The position numbers and the translations under genes are program-made. Below, in pieces: positions 43,942 to 59,911 of a stretch of 64,000 nt of DNA. How positions within the stretch are numbered: the stretch's first letter is position 1; each line of letters begins with the position of its first letter. Under the pieces are notes generated by a model, which was not told the DNA's origin, did not search any database, and was given only the letters and a program-made list of their open reading frames with translations. This DNA comes from Enterobacter sp. BIGb0383. Lineage in GTDB: Bacteria > Pseudomonadota > Gammaproteobacteria > Enterobacterales > Enterobacteriaceae. The stretch lies in the NCBI RefSeq assembly GCF_003751845.1, contig NZ_RJKQ01000001.1, positions 62,001 through 126,000 on the forward strand. Direction: 5' to 3'.

Positions 43942-44320
43942 AGGCTTCCAGCAGCGGAATGTCGGCGGGGGCCAGCGGGTAGTCTAACGCCTCCTGTGGC
44001 GTGCACCAGACCAGGGCGCTGTGCTCGTGGTTGACCGGGGTGCCGTCGAAATCGCTGACCCGCCAGGCGTGGAGACGGATAACCCTTCCCGACACCTCGC
44101 GCTCGCAGCTGGCCACGTAACGCCCGGGCCGGGCATCAATGCCCAGCTCCTCGCGCAGTTCGCGGGCCAGGGCCAGAGGCTGGGTTTCTCCGGCCTCTAC
44201 TTTTCCACCAGCGAACTCCCACAGGCCGGGTTGATCCGCATGGGCTGGCCGCTGCGCCAGCAGGATCAGCCCGTTGCGTTCAATAATCGCGGCGACGACG
44301 TCGATTATCTTCAGGCTCAC
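43907..44320 (-). CDS. nudG: Nudix hydrolase NudG (CTP pyrophosphohydrolase)
   Basis: 137 residues. It hydrolyses oxidised and methylated (d)CTP derivatives, cleaning the nucleotide pool. The Nudix box is complete: [20 protein letters not shown] followed by ELGI, near residues 34-56. The N-terminus [20 protein letters not shown] is typical of MutT-like enzymes. Its ATG overlaps the xthA stop by 4 nt, so the two DNA-protection genes are co-translated. Confidence 0.95.
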   Translation of the reverse strand: MSLKIIDVVAAIIERNGLILLAQRPAHADQPGLWEFAGGKVEAGETQPLALARELREELGIDARPGRYVASCEREVSGRVIRLHAWRVSDFDGTPVNHEHSALVWCTPQEALDYPLAPADIPLLEAFMSLPDATSAD

Positions 44321-45123
44321 AGCTTAAAGCTGGCCCATACCGGCGCGTGATCCGACGGTTTTTCCATGGCGCGGATATCATAATCGATACCGGTTTCGAT
44401 GCAGCGCTCTGCCAATGGCGGACTGGCCAGCAGCAGGTCGATACGCAGGCCGCGGTTATCATCAAACCCTTTAGAACGGTAGTCAAACCAGGAGAAACGG
44501 TCCGTGGATCCCGGGTTCGCCGCGCGGAAGGTATCCACCAGGCCCCAGTTCATCAGGCGATCCATCCACTCACGCTCTTCAGGCAGGAAGGAGCACTTAC
44601 CGGTGCGCAGCCAGCGCTTGCGGTTCTCTTCGCCAATCCCGATATCCAAATCCGTGGCGCTGATGTTCATATCGCCCATGATCAGCACCGGATTATCCCG
44701 CTTCAGCTCATTTTGCAGATAGTTTTGCAGGTTCTGATAGAACAGCTCTTTCGCCGGGAATTTCAGCGGATGGTCGCGGCTCTCGCCCTGCGGGAAGTAG
44801 CCGTTAATCACGGTGATATTGCCCTGGGGGGACGGAATTTCGGCCATGATAATGCGGCGTTGGGCTTCCTCGCCATCGTCCGGGAAACCGCGACGCACGG
44901 AAACAGGCGTCGCTTTGGTCAGCAGCGCCACGCCGTAGTGGCCTTTCTGGCCGTGATAGAACACGTTGTAACCGAGCTTCGCGACGTCCTCTAGCGGGAA
45001 CATATCGTCATGCACTTTGGTTTCCTGCAGGCCGATCACGTCAGGCTGGTGCTTCTCGACAATCGCCTCCAGCTGATGAGGACGGGCGCGCAGGCCGTTG
45101 ATATTAAAAGAGACGAATTTCAT
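44317..45123 (-). CDS. xthA: Exonuclease III
   Basis: 268 residues from the ATG at 45,123 ([20 protein letters not shown]). It is the AP endonuclease and 3'-5' exonuclease of base excision repair. Metal-binding Glu34 is in [11 protein letters not shown], Asp151 and Asn153 in [16 protein letters not shown], and the Asp-His pair in [12 protein letters not shown] near the C-terminus. It is coupled to nudG through an ATGA overlap. Confidence 0.97.
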   Translation of the reverse strand: MKFVSFNINGLRARPHQLEAIVEKHQPDVIGLQETKVHDDMFPLEDVAKLGYNVFYHGQKGHYGVALLTKATPVSVRRGFPDDGEEAQRRIIMAEIPSPQGNITVINGYFPQGESRDHPLKFPAKELFYQNLQNYLQNELKRDNPVLIMGDMNISATDLDIGIGEENRKRWLRTGKCSFLPEEREWMDRLMNWGLVDTFRAANPGSTDRFSWFDYRSKGFDDNRGLRIDLLLASPPLAERCIETGIDYDIRAMEKPSDHAPVWASFKL

Positions 45124-50562
<5,439 letters not shown>

Positions 50563-50571
50563 GGAGTCACC

Positions 50572-51546
50572 GTGGAAAACTTTTTGGCTCTGACGCTGAC
50601 CGGCGTCGCACCGCATCCTCTATCCGGTGAGACGGCGCAGTTTCACTGGCAGTGGCTCGAAGAAGGGGTGCTGCTGCTCATCCCGCATCAGCCTGCGGAG
50701 GGATCGCTGGTCCTCTCCGCTGCCGTACACGGGAATGAAACGGCCCCGGTAGAGATGGTCGACAGGCTGCTGTCGGCGCTCTTCGCCGGTACCCAGCCCC
50801 TGCATCTGCGGCTGCTGGTGATCTTCGGTAATCCGCTGGCGATGCGGGCCGGAAAGCGTCATTTACAGCACGATATGAATCGCATGTTCGGCGAGCGCTG
50901 GCAGCAGTATCCGCCCTGCGAAGAGACGGCCCGTGCGGCCCGGCTGGAGGCGCACGTCGGGCATTTTTTTGCACCGGAAAGCGATGGCCCGCGCTGGCAT
51001 CTGGATCTGCATACGGCGATCCGTGGCTCACTCCATCCACGCTTTGGCGTACTGCCTGCGCGACAGTCGCCCTGGGATGAAGGCTTCCTGAACTGGCTCG
51101 GCAGCGCGGGCCTGGAGGCGCTGGTGTTCCATCAGAGTCCCGGCGGGACCTTTAGTCATTTTAGCGCTGAACGCTTCTCGGCGCTGTCCTGCACGCTCGA
51201 GCTGGGTAAAGCCCTGCCGTTTGGTCACAACGATCTGCATCAGTTTGCCACCACTCAGCTGGCGCTGGCCGCGCTGCTGGCGGGGGAAATGGAACGTCGC
51301 GCAGTGACCGCGCCGATCCGTTATCGGGTGGTGCAACAGCTGACGCGATCGAGCGAGGATTTTCGCCTGCATATGTCCGATGACACCCTCAACTTCACCC
51401 CGTTTTGTGCCGGTACGCTGCTGGCGGAAGAGGGGGAACGTCGCTGGGTGGTCGAGAAAGCGTGGGAGTTTGTGCTGTTCCCGAATCCGAATGTGGCGGT
51501 GGGACTGCGGGCAGGATTGATGCTGGAGAAGTGGCAGGAGGAATAA
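50572..51546 (+). CDS. astE: Succinylglutamate desuccinylase
   Basis: 324 residues, GTG start with AAGGAG upstream. Final step, releasing succinate and glutamate. Zinc-binding residues are in [17 protein letters not shown] (His and Glu, about residue 53) and [16 protein letters not shown] (His, about 147); the catalytic Glu is in [14 protein letters not shown] near 210. It is more diverged from E. coli than the rest of the operon but complete. A strong hairpin ends the transcript. Confidence 0.94.
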   Translation: MENFLALTLTGVAPHPLSGETAQFHWQWLEEGVLLLIPHQPAEGSLVLSAAVHGNETAPVEMVDRLLSALFAGTQPLHLRLLVIFGNPLAMRAGKRHLQHDMNRMFGERWQQYPPCEETARAARLEAHVGHFFAPESDGPRWHLDLHTAIRGSLHPRFGVLPARQSPWDEGFLNWLGSAGLEALVFHQSPGGTFSHFSAERFSALSCTLELGKALPFGHNDLHQFATTQLALAALLAGEMERRAVTAPIRYRVVQQLTRSSEDFRLHMSDDTLNFTPFCAGTLLAEEGERRWVVEKAWEFVLFPNPNVAVGLRAGLMLEKWQEE

Positions 51547-51568
51547 CCCCCCGACCGAAGTCGGGGGG
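51547..51568. terminator. Terminator hairpin between astE and the chemoreceptor gene
   Basis: CCCCCCGAC (51547-51555) pairs with GTCGGGGGG (51560-51568) around CGAA, a very stable tetraloop stem serving converging genes. Confidence 0.8.
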
Positions 51569-51575
51569 AAGGTCA

Positions 51576-53234
51576 TCAGAAGGTTTCCCAGTTGCCGTCG
51601 CTGCTGCTGCCAGCAGAGGCGGCGGCAGGACGCAGTAGCGGCTGCGACTTCGCACGTGTTTCGCTGACGGACGCGCTTGCCTGGCCGCCTTTAAGGCGGA
51701 AGACCGCCACGGCCTGGCGCAGCTGGCTGGCCTGCTCTTCCAGGGCCACCGCAGCGGCGGCGGACTCCTGAACCAGAGAGGCGTTCTGCTGGGTTACGCT
51801 ATCCATCTGCGATACCGCCAGGCTGACCTGTTCAATCCCGCGGCTCTGCTCATCGGACGCGGAGGCGATCTCGCCCATGATATCGGTGACTCGGGTGACG
51901 GCAGACACAATCTCTTTCATGGTATCGCCCGCTTCGGCCACCTGATGTGAACCGGTGCTGACGCGGCTGACCGAGTTCTCGATCAGGCCTTTGATCTCTT
52001 TCGCTGCCTGGGCAGAGCGGCTGGCGAGGGTACGAACCTCACCGGCAACGACCGCAAATCCACGACCCTGTTCACCGGCACGGGCGGCTTCTACCGCGGC
52101 GTTCAGCGCCAGAATGTTGGTCTGGAAGGCGATACCGTCGATCACGCTCAGGATATGGGCGATCTGCTTCGAGCTGTCGGCAATATCATCCATCGTGCGA
52201 ATCACGTTGCTCACCACCTCGCCGCCACGGGCTGCGGTATCGGAGGCGGTTTTCGCCAGCTGTGCGGCCTGGCGCGCGTTGTCGGTGTTCTGTTTCACCG
52301 TCGCGGTCAGCTCTTCCATACTGGCGGCCGTCTCTTCCAGAGACGCAGCCTGCTGCTCGGTACGGGCGGAGAGGTCGTTGTTACCGGCGGAGATTTCACC
52401 GGCACCGGTATAAATAGAATCCGTTGAGTTATGTACCGCACGCACGGTATTGATCAGCGACTGCTGCATCTCATGCAGGCCTGAGGCAAGCTGGCTCATC
52501 TCATTGCGGCCGCTGGACGGAATTGCGTGAGTCAGATCGCCCCCGGCAATCACCCGGATATGCTGCATGACGCTGTGCAACGGCTTCAGCAGCAGATGCT
52601 GCAGGCCCAGCCAGATAAAGACAATGGCGGCGATCACCACCAGCAGAATAATCCCCAGCGTCCACTGCATCCCGGCAAAGCTACTCTGGTTTTCGTCTGC
52701 GGCTTCCTGCAGGAAGCGGTTATTCTCAACGCGCCACTGATTAAAGGTGGCTTCCATCTCGTCCTGCGCCTTCTGCGCGTCGAGATTGCCGTAGGCTTCA
52801 TAGTTGCCGCTCTGCAGGTACTGAATCGAATTCTTCAGCACGTCATGCATCTGGGTGTAGTCGCCTTCCATCTTCGCGGCCAGATTTTTATCCTGCCCGT
52901 CCAGCTTCGGGATGGCCTGGTAAGTGGCAAAACTTTTCTCTGCGTTGCCAAGCGATGCGGTTGCAGCCGCAATCAGACCGCCGATATCCGCAGGGCTGCG
53001 CTGGTTCTTCAGATAGCGAATCGCCACGCGCGTCACGGTTACGCGAGTTTTAACCAGCGTATTCACGCTGTCGCTCAGGTTCTCCTGCTGAGCATTCAGC
53101 AGACCAGAGCGTTGAAAATTAAGACGATCGTTGCTGACCGTTGAGTAAAAAAGGCCCCCTGTAACCAATTGCAAAACACAAAAAACCATCAGTACGATAA
53201 TAATGCCTGTTAAAACGCGCATATTTTTGAGCAT
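51576..53234 (-). CDS. Methyl-accepting chemotaxis protein (Tsr/Tar type)
   Basis: 552 residues from the ATG at 53,234 ([18 protein letters not shown]). Transmembrane receptor: membrane segments at about residues 8-30 and 190-212 enclose a four-helix ligand domain of about 155 residues. A HAMP domain ([22 protein letters not shown]) and a long methylated signalling helix follow. The tip contains [31 protein letters not shown]. It ends in NWETF, the tether for CheR and CheB, so it is a full-length major-type receptor. The ligand is not deducible. E. coli K-12 has no such gene at this place. A sigma-28 promoter lies upstream. Confidence 0.93.
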   Translation of the reverse strand: MLKNMRVLTGIIIVLMVFCVLQLVTGGLFYSTVSNDRLNFQRSGLLNAQQENLSDSVNTLVKTRVTVTRVAIRYLKNQRSPADIGGLIAAATASLGNAEKSFATYQAIPKLDGQDKNLAAKMEGDYTQMHDVLKNSIQYLQSGNYEAYGNLDAQKAQDEMEATFNQWRVENNRFLQEAADENQSSFAGMQWTLGIILLVVIAAIVFIWLGLQHLLLKPLHSVMQHIRVIAGGDLTHAIPSSGRNEMSQLASGLHEMQQSLINTVRAVHNSTDSIYTGAGEISAGNNDLSARTEQQAASLEETAASMEELTATVKQNTDNARQAAQLAKTASDTAARGGEVVSNVIRTMDDIADSSKQIAHILSVIDGIAFQTNILALNAAVEAARAGEQGRGFAVVAGEVRTLASRSAQAAKEIKGLIENSVSRVSTGSHQVAEAGDTMKEIVSAVTRVTDIMGEIASASDEQSRGIEQVSLAVSQMDSVTQQNASLVQESAAAAVALEEQASQLRQAVAVFRLKGGQASASVSETRAKSQPLLRPAAASAGSSSDGNWETF

Positions 53235-53272
53235 GACTCTTTGTCCACCAGTGTGCGGGATGTGCAGATAGA

Positions 53273-53299
53273 TTATCGACGTGGCGGAGGGGAACTTTA
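53273..53299 (-). promoter_or_regulatory. Sigma-28 (FliA) promoter of the chemoreceptor gene
   Basis: On the minus strand TAAAGTTC (complement of 53,292-53,299), an 11-bp spacer, then GTCGATAA (complement of 53,273-53,280) match the flagellar consensus TAAAGTTT-N11-GCCGATAA with two differences. It lies about 40 bp before the gene. Confidence 0.8.
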
Positions 53300-53742
53300 T
53301 GATCATTCTCGTAACATTTGACACTTTTTTTTAAACGCTTAACCTGCCCCGGGCCGCGCCCGGTGGGGGCTGACGCCTGCAGGCGCGTTGTCGTAGTGAA
53401 GCGTGAATTTCACATAGAGGCCGGGGAAATAACATTTTCTGCGCCCTGTGTTTTTTACAGATTATTCTGCATTGACCTGATGACTAATTTTACTGCCTGC
53501 GTTATCATTCTCCATAATTTCTCGATTTATCATCCTGTTGTTTATTTTTGTTTCCCCTCTCCACTATTTATCCTTATTTCCCTCACAATTGCCGATAAAG
53601 TGTTTTTTATACTTTCACTGTTTTACCGTTGCTCTGATTTATTGACGCTGGCGAGCGTAAAGTTAATCTCGTCAACACGGCAATGTGCCGAAGCAATAAT
53701 GCGTCTGCAACGGCAGGCTGAACTGAAAGTAAGGATTATAAT
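53300..53742. promoter_or_regulatory. spy upstream region
   Basis: 443 bp. The segment 53,440-53,650 is AT- and T-rich with no convincing gene; a 145-residue frame crossing it has no ribosome-binding site and low-complexity hydrophobic content. The spy promoter should lie at the right side. spy is controlled by CpxR and BaeR in E. coli, but I cannot assign their boxes with confidence; GTAAAGTTAAT near 53,658 is one partial CpxR-like candidate. Confidence 0.45.
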
Positions 53743-54225
53743 ATGCGTAAATTAACTGCACTGTTTGTTGCCTCTACCCTGGCGCTGGGCGCTGCCAATC
53801 TGGCCCACGCCGCCGATACCACTGCTGCACCGGCAGAAGGTAAGCCGATGATGCACCATAAAGGCAAACCCGGCCCGCATCACGAGATGATGTTTAAAGA
53901 TCTGAATCTGACCGACGCCCAGAAACAGCAGATTCGCGAGATCATGAAAGGCCAGCGCGACCAGATGAAGCGTCCGCCGGTGGAAGAACGCCGGGCGATG
54001 CACGACCTGATCGCCAGCGACACCTTCGATAAGGCGAAGGCCCAGGCGCAAATCGACAAGATGGATGCCCAGCGTAAAGCACAAATGCTGGCGCATATGG
54101 AAACCCAGAACAAGGTCTACAACATCCTGACCCCGGAACAGAAAAAGCAGTTTAATGCCAATTTTGAGAAGCGTCTGACAGAACGTCCGGCGCCGGAAGG
54201 TAAAATGCCTGCACCTGCTGAGTAA
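53743..54225 (+). CDS. spy: Periplasmic ATP-independent chaperone Spy
   Basis: 160 residues. It protects unfolded proteins under envelope stress. It has a signal peptide MRKLTALFVASTLALGAANLAHA, then a small all-helical cradle protein with the two LTxxQ motifs (LNLTDAQKQQIREIM and ILTPEQKKQFNANF). The N-terminal mature part is His/Met/Lys-rich (KPMMHHKGKPGPHHEMM). It closely follows E. coli Spy. Confidence 0.96.
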   Translation: MRKLTALFVASTLALGAANLAHAADTTAAPAEGKPMMHHKGKPGPHHEMMFKDLNLTDAQKQQIREIMKGQRDQMKRPPVEERRAMHDLIASDTFDKAKAQAQIDKMDAQRKAQMLAHMETQNKVYNILTPEQKKQFNANFEKRLTERPAPEGKMPAPAE

Positions 54226-54525
54226 TTCAGCCCCCTCATAAGACCGCCGGTCCTGCCCACAAACGCCTCCCCCGGCGTGGGCAGGATCGGCGGTTTTTTC
54301 TTTATAAATCTCTTGCTTACGCCATCCAGCAGGTTATTCTCCTGTAACCCTTTTCTGGGATTAATCACAGCACCAGCAGAATTATTTCCGTTTTGTGACG
54401 AGGCGAGCCTAAGGCAAATCCCTGCCGCTGCCGATAACGCACCTGAGCGGAATTGATGATAACAATAATTTTTGCTGTCGCCTTTGCGACGGCATCAGGG
54501 TGTGTTGCGCCCTTCAGGAGTGATG
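54226..54525. other. spy-ves intergenic region
   Basis: 300 bp. Its left part is the spy terminator (54,242-54,300). The remaining 225 bp up to ves contains no gene or repeat I can support; AT-rich sequence near 54,450-54,475 (TTGATGATAACAATAATT) may hold the ves promoter. Confidence 0.5.
54242..54300 (+). terminator. spy terminator
   Basis: ACCGCCGGTCCTGCCCAC pairs almost perfectly with GTGGGCAGGATCGGCGGT, followed by TTTTTTC; the loop is Pro-codon-like C-rich sequence. Confidence 0.88.
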
Positions 54526-55083
54526 ATGGAATTCTTTGACCTTCGCAAAATGCCGGTCAATCTCTGGCGTAATGGTGCCGGCGAGTCGCGTGAGATCTGC
54601 TGTTTCCCACCGGCAGCCAGAGAATTCAGCTGGCGTGCGAGTATTGCTTCTATTGCCGGTAACGGCGAGTTTTCGAGTCTTCCCGGCGTCGATCGGGTGA
54701 TCACGCTGCTGGAAGGGGGCGAGGTGCTGCTTGACGGGGGCAAGGCCTTTCGTCACACCCTGAAACGGCATCAGCCGTTCAGCTTTGCGGGCGAAGAGCC
54801 GGTAAAGGCAAAGCTGACCGAAGGACGGATGTCGATGGATTTGAATATTATTACCCGGCGCGACCACTGTCGGGCGAAAGTGCGGGTCGCGGATCGCACC
54901 TTTACTACTTTTGGCTCGCGTGGCGGCGTCGTTTTCGTGCTGAGCGGTGCCTGGCAACTGGGCGATAAGCTGCTGACGGCCGATCAGGGTGCCAGCTGGC
55001 AGGAGGGGCAACATACCCTGCGCCTGTTAAAGGAAGAGGGCCGTCTGTTGTTCAGTGAAATTAACTGGCAGCCGGGGTACTGA
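54526..55083 (+). CDS. ves: HutD/Ves family protein
   Basis: 185 residues from the ATG at 54,526, AGGAG 5 nt upstream (the ATG at 54,523 is too close). Cupin-like bicupin fold of the HutD/Ves family. Motifs: [51 protein letters not shown] and [17 protein letters not shown]. In E. coli Ves is linked to cold-shock-related growth, without a defined reaction. It precedes nadE, which converges on it. Confidence 0.92.
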   Translation: MEFFDLRKMPVNLWRNGAGESREICCFPPAAREFSWRASIASIAGNGEFSSLPGVDRVITLLEGGEVLLDGGKAFRHTLKRHQPFSFAGEEPVKAKLTEGRMSMDLNIITRRDHCRAKVRVADRTFTTFGSRGGVVFVLSGAWQLGDKLLTADQGASWQEGQHTLRLLKEEGRLLFSEINWQPGY

Positions 55084-55124
55084 GCGACGTCCCGGAAGCA
55101 GGCGTTCCGGGACGGTGTGACGGA

Positions 55125-55952
55125 TTAGCGTTTCCAGAAATCGTCAAATATGGTGATGGGCGGACGACGCTTATGCTCGGTTTTCTGATACCAGTTCTCA
55201 ATAATGCCTGCAATGGTGCTATCGAGCTTTTTACCTTCCAGATAGTCGTCGATATTGTCGTAGGTCACGCCCAGCGCGGCTTCATCCGGCAGAGAAGGGC
55301 GGTCGTCTTCCAGATCCGCGGTCGGGGCTTTCTTATACAGATGCTCCGGGCAGCCGAGCTGAGCCAGGAGCTGTTTGCCCTGGCGCTTATTCAGCCGGAA
55401 GATCGGATTGATATCGGTTCCGCCGTCGCCGTATTTGGTGAAGAAGCCGGTCACCGCCTCCGCGCCGTGGTCTGTCCCTACCACCACGCCTTTGGTCATT
55501 CCGGCAATGCTGTACTGGGCTTTCATCCGCTCGCGGGCTTTTTCATTGCCGCGCACAAAGTCACTCAGCTCGATGCCCGCGTCGCGCAGGGCTTTCTCGC
55601 TGGCCAGCACCGCCTCTTTGATATTCACCGTTAACACACGGTCGGGCTGGATAAACCCAATCGCGTCCTGGCAATCCTGCTCGTCAGCCTGTACGCCATA
55701 GGGCAGCCGGACGGCAATAAACTGTAGCTGAGTGTTGCCGGTTTCTGCCCGCAGTTCATTGATTGCCTGCTGGCACAGTTTACCGGTCAGGGTGGAATCC
55801 TGCCCGCCGCTAATTCCCAGCACCAGCGCGTTTAAAAAAGGGTGGGCCTGCAGATAAGCTTTCAGGAAATCCACGCTGCGGCGGATCTCCTCTTCTGCGT
55901 TTATTTGCGGCCTGACGCCGAGTGCCTCGATAATCTCTTTTTGCAGAGCCAT
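55125..55952 (-). CDS. nadE: NH3-dependent NAD synthetase
   Basis: 275 residues. Final step of NAD synthesis, amidating nicotinate adenine dinucleotide with ammonia. The PP-loop [14 protein letters not shown] is at about residue 45, with [22 protein letters not shown] and the C-terminal [14 protein letters not shown]. There is no glutaminase domain, so it uses free ammonia. Conserved neighbour of osmE, divergently transcribed. Confidence 0.96.
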   Translation of the reverse strand: MALQKEIIEALGVRPQINAEEEIRRSVDFLKAYLQAHPFLNALVLGISGGQDSTLTGKLCQQAINELRAETGNTQLQFIAVRLPYGVQADEQDCQDAIGFIQPDRVLTVNIKEAVLASEKALRDAGIELSDFVRGNEKARERMKAQYSIAGMTKGVVVGTDHGAEAVTGFFTKYGDGGTDINPIFRLNKRQGKQLLAQLGCPEHLYKKAPTADLEDDRPSLPDEAALGVTYDNIDDYLEGKKLDSTIAGIIENWYQKTEHKRRPPITIFDDFWKR

Positions 55953-56191
55953 TTCACTTCTCCATCTGCTGAATCGTTAGCGTTTAGCAACCTGAACAAT
56001 AGCGTAAAGCTACCTCTTTGACGGTAAAACGACAAGGTTCACCGGCCTGAACGCTGTAATTTGCGCCACTTTCGCGATATTCCCGTCCCGATGAAGAATT
56101 TTCCGAAAGATCTGCCGTTTCGCTGCCCGGGTTGCAAAATATTGTTATCTATTCCAGGCTTATTACACGCTGATAAACAAGAGGACGGAAT

Positions 56192-56533
56192 ATGAATAAG
56201 AACGTAGCAGGAATTCTGGGTGCAGCGGCGGTAATGGCGATGCTGGCAGGCTGTACGGCGTATGATCGTACTAAAGATCAGTTTTCTCAGCCTGTTGTAA
56301 AAGACGTTAAAAAGGGGATGACCCGGGCTCAGGTTGAGCAGCTGGCGGGCAAACCTTCATCGGAAGTCAGCATGATCCACGCCCGTGGTACCTGCCAGAC
56401 CTACATCCTGGGTCAACGCGAAGGTAAAACAGAAACCTACTTCGTCGCGCTGGACGATACCGGTCGGGTGATCAACTCTGGCTACCAGACCTGTGCAGAA
56501 TACGATACGGATCCGCAGGCACCAAAACAGTAA
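56192..56533 (+). CDS. osmE: Osmotically inducible lipoprotein OsmE
   Basis: 113 residues. A lipoprotein signal ends in the lipobox LAGC (Cys21), followed by a SmpA/OmlA-like small domain ([21 protein letters not shown] … [26 protein letters not shown]). The two further Cys residues (TCQTY, QTCAEY) may pair. The residue after the Cys is Thr, so outer-membrane sorting is expected. Sigma-S-dependent induction is known in E. coli. The 240-bp gap to nadE holds both promoters. Confidence 0.95.
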   Translation: MNKNVAGILGAAAVMAMLAGCTAYDRTKDQFSQPVVKDVKKGMTRAQVEQLAGKPSSEVSMIHARGTCQTYILGQREGKTETYFVALDDTGRVINSGYQTCAEYDTDPQAPKQ

Positions 56534-56562
56534 TAACCCTTTGATTTTGCCTGAGCATAGAG

Positions 56563-56590
56563 AAAACCGGCCAACTGGCCGGTTTTTTAT
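56563..56590 (+). terminator. osmE terminator
   Basis: AAAACCGGCC (56563-56572) pairs with GGCCGGTTTT (56577-56586), followed by further T residues. Confidence 0.9.
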
Positions 56591-56604
56591 TGTCGGTGCA
56601 ATTC

Positions 56605-56651
56605 TTATTTATCTTCGCGAATTATTTAAGAGAAATGTGAACGGAATCATA
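56605..56651 (+). promoter_or_regulatory. chb operon control region: NagC-like and CRP-like sites
   Basis: TTATTTATCTTCGCGAATTA (56605-56624) resembles the NagC operator. TGTGA-ACGGAA-TCATA (56636-56651) matches CRP with one mismatch. In E. coli the chb promoter is repressed by NagC and ChbR and activated by CRP plus ChbR, so both are expected here, about 165-210 bp before chbB. Confidence 0.6.
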
Positions 56652-56814
56652 AGCGGAGGTCAATGAGAGACAATTTCTGTCCGACGTGAATTATTCCCTG
56701 TTGCTGCAACCCCGTATACTCAGTTTCAACGCAGCACGCCACGACATTTCGGTGGCTGACGTGATGGAACCCTCTCCGCTGGCCGGTGACCCGATGCAAT
56801 CTGAGGAAGCGTAT

Positions 56815-57135
56815 ATGGAAAAGAAACGTATTTATCTGTTCTGTTCTGCCGGAATGTCCACCTCCTTGCTGGTCAGCAAAATGCGGGCTCAGGCAGAGAA
56901 GTATGAGGTTCCGGTATTGATCGAGGCCTTCTCTGAAACCTTCGCTGCGGAAAAGGGGCCGGAAGCCGACGTTATTCTGCTGGGGCCGCAAATCGCTTAT
57001 TTATTGCCCGATATCCAGCGTCTGCTGCCGGATAAAACCGTCGAGGTGATTGATTCCGCGCTGTACGGCAAGGTTGATGGTTTAGGGGTTCTGAAAGCGG
57101 CGGTTGCTGCTATTAAAAAGCAGGCTGCGCACTAA
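56815..57135 (+). CDS. chbB: Chitobiose PTS enzyme IIB
   Basis: 106 residues from the ATG at 56,815 ([20 protein letters not shown]); upstream sequence in the same frame is leader. Cytoplasmic phosphocarrier; the phosphorylated Cys10 is in [11 protein letters not shown]. It receives phosphate from ChbA and passes it to sugar bound by ChbC. First gene of chbBCARFG. Confidence 0.96.
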   Translation: MEKKRIYLFCSAGMSTSLLVSKMRAQAEKYEVPVLIEAFSETFAAEKGPEADVILLGPQIAYLLPDIQRLLPDKTVEVIDSALYGKVDGLGVLKAAVAAIKKQAAH

Positions 57136-57228
57136 CTTTATTTTTTTATTTCGTTATTTTCCCGTCAAAGAGCAATTTCACATACATCCACCGCAATACG
57201 TTATTGCGGTTTTTTAAGGGTATTTTCT

Positions 57229-58587
57229 ATGAGCACAGTTATTGCTTCGCTTGAAAAGGTACTCCTTCCTTTTGCCGTTAAAATAGGAAAGCAGCCGCAC
57301 GTTAATGCGATTAAAAATGGCTTTATTAAATTAATGCCGTTGACCCTCGCGGGGGCGATGTTTGTTTTAATCAATAACGTGTTTTTAAGTTTTGGTGAAG
57401 GCTCATTTTTCTTCTCATTAGGTGTCAGGTTAGATCCCTCGACCATTGAAACCCTGAATGGGTTTAAGGCCATCGGCGGCAATGTGTATAACGGTACACT
57501 GGGTATTATGTCGCTGATGGCACCATTTTTTATCGGAATGGCGCTGGCCGAGGAGCGCAAAGTCGATCCGCTTGCCGCGGGTTTACTGGCGGTTGCCGCC
57601 TTTATGACCGTCACGCCTTACAGCGTGGGTGACGCCTACGCGGTCGGGGCCAACTGGCTCGGCGGGGCCAATATTATCTCCGGGATCCTGATAGGCCTGG
57701 CGGTAGCGGAAATGTTTGCCTTTGTTATCCGCCGCAACTGGGTGATTACCCTGCCGGACAGCGTCCCCGCCTCGGTATCGCGTTCGTTTTCCGCGCTGAT
57801 CCCCGGCTTTATCATTCTGTCGGTGATGGGGATTATCGCCTGGGCGCTGGCACACTACGGCACCAACTTCCACCAGATCATTATGGACAGCATCTCGACG
57901 CCGCTGGCGGCAATGGGCAGCGTGGTGGGCTGGGCATACGTTATCTTTACCTCGCTTCTGTGGTTCTTTGGCGTGCACGGCTCGCTGGCACTGGCGGCGC
58001 TGGACAGCGGGATTATGACCCCCTGGGCGCTGGAAAATGTGGCGACCTACCAGCAGTACGGCTCGGTTGACGCCGCCCTGGCTGCCGGTAAAACGTTCCA
58101 TCTGTGGGCCAAGCCGATGCTGGATTCCTATGTCTTCCTCGGCGGCACCGGTGCGACTCTGGGCCTGATTCTGGCTATCTTTATCGCCTCACGTCGTGCG
58201 GATCATCGCCAGATTGCCCGACTGGCGCTGCCGTCAGGTATCTTCCAGATTAACGAACCGATTCTGTTTGGTCTGCCAATCATCATGAACCCGGTGATGT
58301 TTATCCCCTTTGTACTGATACAGCCGCTGCTGGCCGCCATCACCGTGACGGCGTATTACCTTGGCATTATTCCGCCGGTGACCAATATCGCCCCCTGGAC
58401 AATGCCGACCGGGCTGGGCGCCTTCTTTAATACCAACGGCAGTATCGCAGCCCTGTTGCTGGCCCTGTTTAACCTCGGCGTTGCGACCCTGGTCTACCTG
58501 CCGTTTGTGGTGATATCCAATAAGGCCCAGAGCAAAATCGAGCAGGAAGAGAGCGAAGAAGATATCGCGAATGCCCTGAAATTCTGA
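57229..58587 (+). CDS. chbC: Chitobiose PTS enzyme IIC
   Basis: 452 residues, same length as in E. coli. Membrane permease for diacetylchitobiose with about ten membrane segments (for example [19 protein letters not shown] and [20 protein letters not shown]). The conserved sugar-binding loop [21 protein letters not shown] (given here in parts: [21 protein letters not shown]) is near residue 345. A charged tail ([14 protein letters not shown]) is cytoplasmic. Upstream, TATTGCGG-TTTT hairpin-like sequence at 57,185-57,215 may modulate expression after chbB. Confidence 0.95.
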   Translation: MSTVIASLEKVLLPFAVKIGKQPHVNAIKNGFIKLMPLTLAGAMFVLINNVFLSFGEGSFFFSLGVRLDPSTIETLNGFKAIGGNVYNGTLGIMSLMAPFFIGMALAEERKVDPLAAGLLAVAAFMTVTPYSVGDAYAVGANWLGGANIISGILIGLAVAEMFAFVIRRNWVITLPDSVPASVSRSFSALIPGFIILSVMGIIAWALAHYGTNFHQIIMDSISTPLAAMGSVVGWAYVIFTSLLWFFGVHGSLALAALDSGIMTPWALENVATYQQYGSVDAALAAGKTFHLWAKPMLDSYVFLGGTGATLGLILAIFIASRRADHRQIARLALPSGIFQINEPILFGLPIIMNPVMFIPFVLIQPLLAAITVTAYYLGIIPPVTNIAPWTMPTGLGAFFNTNGSIAALLLALFNLGVATLVYLPFVVISNKAQSKIEQEESEEDIANALKF

Positions 58588-58604
58588 AGATAAGGAGATA
58601 AGCC

Positions 58605-58952
58605 GTGTTTGATCTGGATACGATTACCGACGAACAGACTGAAGAGAACGCGCTTGAAGAAGTGGTGATGGGGCTAATCATTAATTCCGGCCACGCCCGT
58701 AGCCTGGCGTACAACGCCCTGAAACAGGCCAAGCAGGGCGACTTTGCCACGGCGAAGGCCACGATGGAACAGTCACGCGTGGCGCTGAGCGAGGCGCATC
58801 GGGTACAGACTCAGCTGATAGAAAGCGATGAAGGCGAGGGGAAAATGAAGGTGAGCCTGGTGCTGGTTCATGCCCAGGATCATCTGATGACCTCGATGCT
58901 GGCGCGGGAACTGGTCTGTGAGTTGATTGAGCTTCACGAGAAGCTACACTAA
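58605..58952 (+). CDS. chbA: Chitobiose PTS enzyme IIA
   Basis: 115 residues, GTG start with AAGGAG upstream. Small helical trimeric phosphocarrier; the active-site His is in [15 protein letters not shown] near residue 88. The N-terminal acidic extension ([19 protein letters not shown]) is usual. It lies between chbC and chbR in the conserved operon. Confidence 0.95.
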   Translation: MFDLDTITDEQTEENALEEVVMGLIINSGHARSLAYNALKQAKQGDFATAKATMEQSRVALSEAHRVQTQLIESDEGEGKMKVSLVLVHAQDHLMTSMLARELVCELIELHEKLH

Positions 58953-58977
58953 GTTTTCACCCCGAGGAGTCGTTGAG

Positions 58978-59802
58978 ATGAGCACAATGGAAATTAACAC
59001 CGCCCGCGAGCAGCAGCTGTTTAACGGCAAAAATTTTCACGTGTTTATCTACAACAAAACCGAAAGCATCAGCGGCCTGCATCAGCACGATTATTACGAG
59101 TTCACTATCGTGCTGACGGGTCGCTACTATCAGGTCATTAACGGCAAGCGGGTGCTGCTGGAGCGTGGGGATTTTGTGTTTATTCCGCTGGGTTCTCACC
59201 ACCAGAGCTTCTATGAATTTGGTCCGACCCGCATCCTCAATGTCGGGATAGGTAAACGCTTCTTCGAGCGTCACTATCAGCCGCTGCTGCCGTCCTGCTT
59301 TGTCGCGTCGCAGGTTTATCCGGTTAAGCACAGCTTTCTGAGCTATATCGAATCGGTGATTGCGTCGCTGCATTTCCGCGACAGCGAGTTCGATGAGTTT
59401 ATCGAGCAGGTGACCTTTTATGTGATCAATCGCCTGCGTCATCATCGTGAGGAACCTGTGCAGGATGCCATCCCATCCTGGTTAAAAGCCACCGTCGAGG
59501 TGATGCATGACAATGCAAAGTTTGGCGACGGGGCGCTGGAGACGATGGTAAGGCTGTCGGGAAAATCGCAGGAGTATTTAACCCGCGCCTGCCAGCGCTA
59601 TTATGCCAAAACGCCGATGCAGATTATTAACGATATCCGAATTGATTTCGCTAAAAAGCAGCTGGAAATTACCAACTACTCGGTGACCGATATTGCCTAT
59701 GACGCGGGTTACAGTAGCCCGAGCTTGTTTATTAAAACCTTTAAAAAACTCACGTCATTTACGCCGAGTAATTATCGCAAGAAACTGACGGAAATTAACT
59801 GA
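58978..59802 (+). CDS. chbR: AraC-family regulator ChbR
   Basis: 274 residues from the ATG at 58,978 (GAGGAG upstream). Dual regulator: represses chb without sugar and activates with chitobiose plus CRP. It has an N-terminal cupin domain ([39 protein letters not shown]) and two C-terminal helix-turn-helix motifs ([40 protein letters not shown]). It differs from E. coli ChbR mainly at the N-terminus. Encoded within the operon it controls. Confidence 0.95.
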   Translation: MSTMEINTAREQQLFNGKNFHVFIYNKTESISGLHQHDYYEFTIVLTGRYYQVINGKRVLLERGDFVFIPLGSHHQSFYEFGPTRILNVGIGKRFFERHYQPLLPSCFVASQVYPVKHSFLSYIESVIASLHFRDSEFDEFIEQVTFYVINRLRHHREEPVQDAIPSWLKATVEVMHDNAKFGDGALETMVRLSGKSQEYLTRACQRYYAKTPMQIINDIRIDFAKKQLEITNYSVTDIAYDAGYSSPSLFIKTFKKLTSFTPSNYRKKLTEIN

Positions 59803-59911
59803 TCGCCTGCGGGACGCGGTTCCGCAGCACTATGTCTATCCTTATTAATTCATCGCGACAGCAGCGGCGAAGGGGCCGTGCTATCTCCGCGACACCGAAA
59901 GGGAGAAAGAA

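Noticed and set aside
53318-53755. 145-residue hydrophobic frame upstream of spy
   Set aside because: No ribosome-binding site, T-rich low-complexity content, overlaps the spy start; treated as upstream regulatory sequence.
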